A DNA stretch of 64,000 bases. It comes from JBBTCX01 sp964494205. GTDB taxonomy: Bacteria; Planctomycetota; Phycisphaerae; UBA1845. How positions within the stretch are numbered: the first letter of the stretch is position 1; each line of letters opens with the position of its first letter. The position numbers were made by a program, and so were the translations under genes. Under the pieces are notes generated by a model. That model saw only the letters and a list, made by a program, of their open reading frames with translations. It was not told the origin of the DNA and did not search any database. The DNA is taken from positions 14,331 through 78,330 of the forward strand of contig CAZBRD010000021.1 in assembly GCA_964494205.1 (NCBI GenBank). Reading direction: 5' to 3'. Shown here piece by piece: positions 63,723 through 64,000 of this stretch.

Positions 63723-64000
63723 GTTTTCATATGGTGTCACAGATTTCCAATCCCTGAATAAGCAATAGCGATTGTGCAATGGGGCGTATTCAAAGCCGTC
63801 ATTGCAACGACCACTTGAATCGACAGTGGGCAACCTCAGCGACTTCCCAAATTCGACTATGTCTGAGGTTCGTGCTTCGGTGCGGAATACAAAAGGTAGG
63901 AACATAACGAAGCAACTAATTGTTGCTACCGCGATTGAGAAATGCCGCTAAATAGCTCCACCTTATAGGGAAACTGGCTCAGGCTGCCTTCGATCGCAGG
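63723..64000. other. Right-edge region without a recognised gene
   Basis: No coding region with family features could be supported here; a leftward 76-codon frame crosses the terminator hairpin and is not accepted. Confidence 0.4.

Noticed and set aside
63675..63905. 76-codon leftward frame at the right edge
   Set aside because: It passes through the terminator hairpin and has no family similarity.

Overview
The window looks like the chromosome of a free-living Gram-negative bacterium, most likely a planctomycete (Planctomycetota, Phycisphaerae-like). This is an inference from gene content, not from a marker gene. The support is as follows: large secreted proteins ending in dockerin-like EF-hand pairs (NLDDILCVL / NLDDILAVI type), Cys-rich CDDGLFCNG and TGACC modules, an STN/secretin-like Gly-rich protein, lipid A enzymology (LpxI), exosortase genes, and several families of intergenic palindromes. 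No rRNA, tRNA, CRISPR array, insertion sequence or phage gene was found.

Layout. 1-0.8 kb: secretin/STN-like secreted protein cut by the left edge. 1.2-4.7 kb: tight operon of an exosortase-associated FemAB acyltransferase, an exosortase-associated glycosyltransferase and a PilT-type ATPase. 4.8-7.0 kb: secreted LVIVD-type propeller protein broken by a frameshift. 7.2-8.2 kb: pterin carbinolamine dehydratase and an SRPBCC protein. 8.2-12.5 kb: tandem array of six genes (seven modules) that combine a zinc ribbon, two membrane segments and a PH-like domain; one copy carries an in-frame amber stop. 12.6-17.5 kb: CvpA-like membrane protein, a membrane-anchored GspE/PilB-like ATPase with a degenerate P-loop, and a second PilT/PilU ATPase. 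18-20.6 kb: secreted subtilase. 21-24.8 kb: Rrf2 regulator, SDR reductase, small membrane protein, CbpA-type DnaJ and a secreted protein. 24.9-29.2 kb: selB-selA and lpxI. 29.3-33.3 kb: ExeA-like ATPase fused to about 900 residues of coiled coil. 33.7-37.1 kb: aldehyde dehydrogenase and a secreted YWTD propeller. 37.9-41.2 kb: radical-SAM/SPASM-like protein that has lost its cluster cysteines, then a LysM protein. 41.8-43.3 kb: exosortase H-like enzyme and its partner membrane protein. 43.8-47.1 kb: Gfo/Idh/MocA dehydrogenase and an S9 peptidase. 47.3-56.7 kb: complete kdp potassium system (small peptide, kdpF, A, B, C, a beta-barrel protein, another small peptide, kdpD, kdpE). 56.8-63.7 kb: secreted propeller protein, cytochrome c, two small proteins and a very large choice-of-anchor-L surface protein.

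Common themes are envelope biogenesis and export (three secretion/pilus-type ATPases, the ExeA-like ATPase, exosortase parts, LpxI, sugar enzymes) and a large secreted proteome with modular repeats. The Kdp cluster is the clearest complete pathway: KdpD/E sense and regulate, KdpFABC imports K+. SelA/SelB imply selenocysteine use, but neither selC nor a selenoprotein was identified here.
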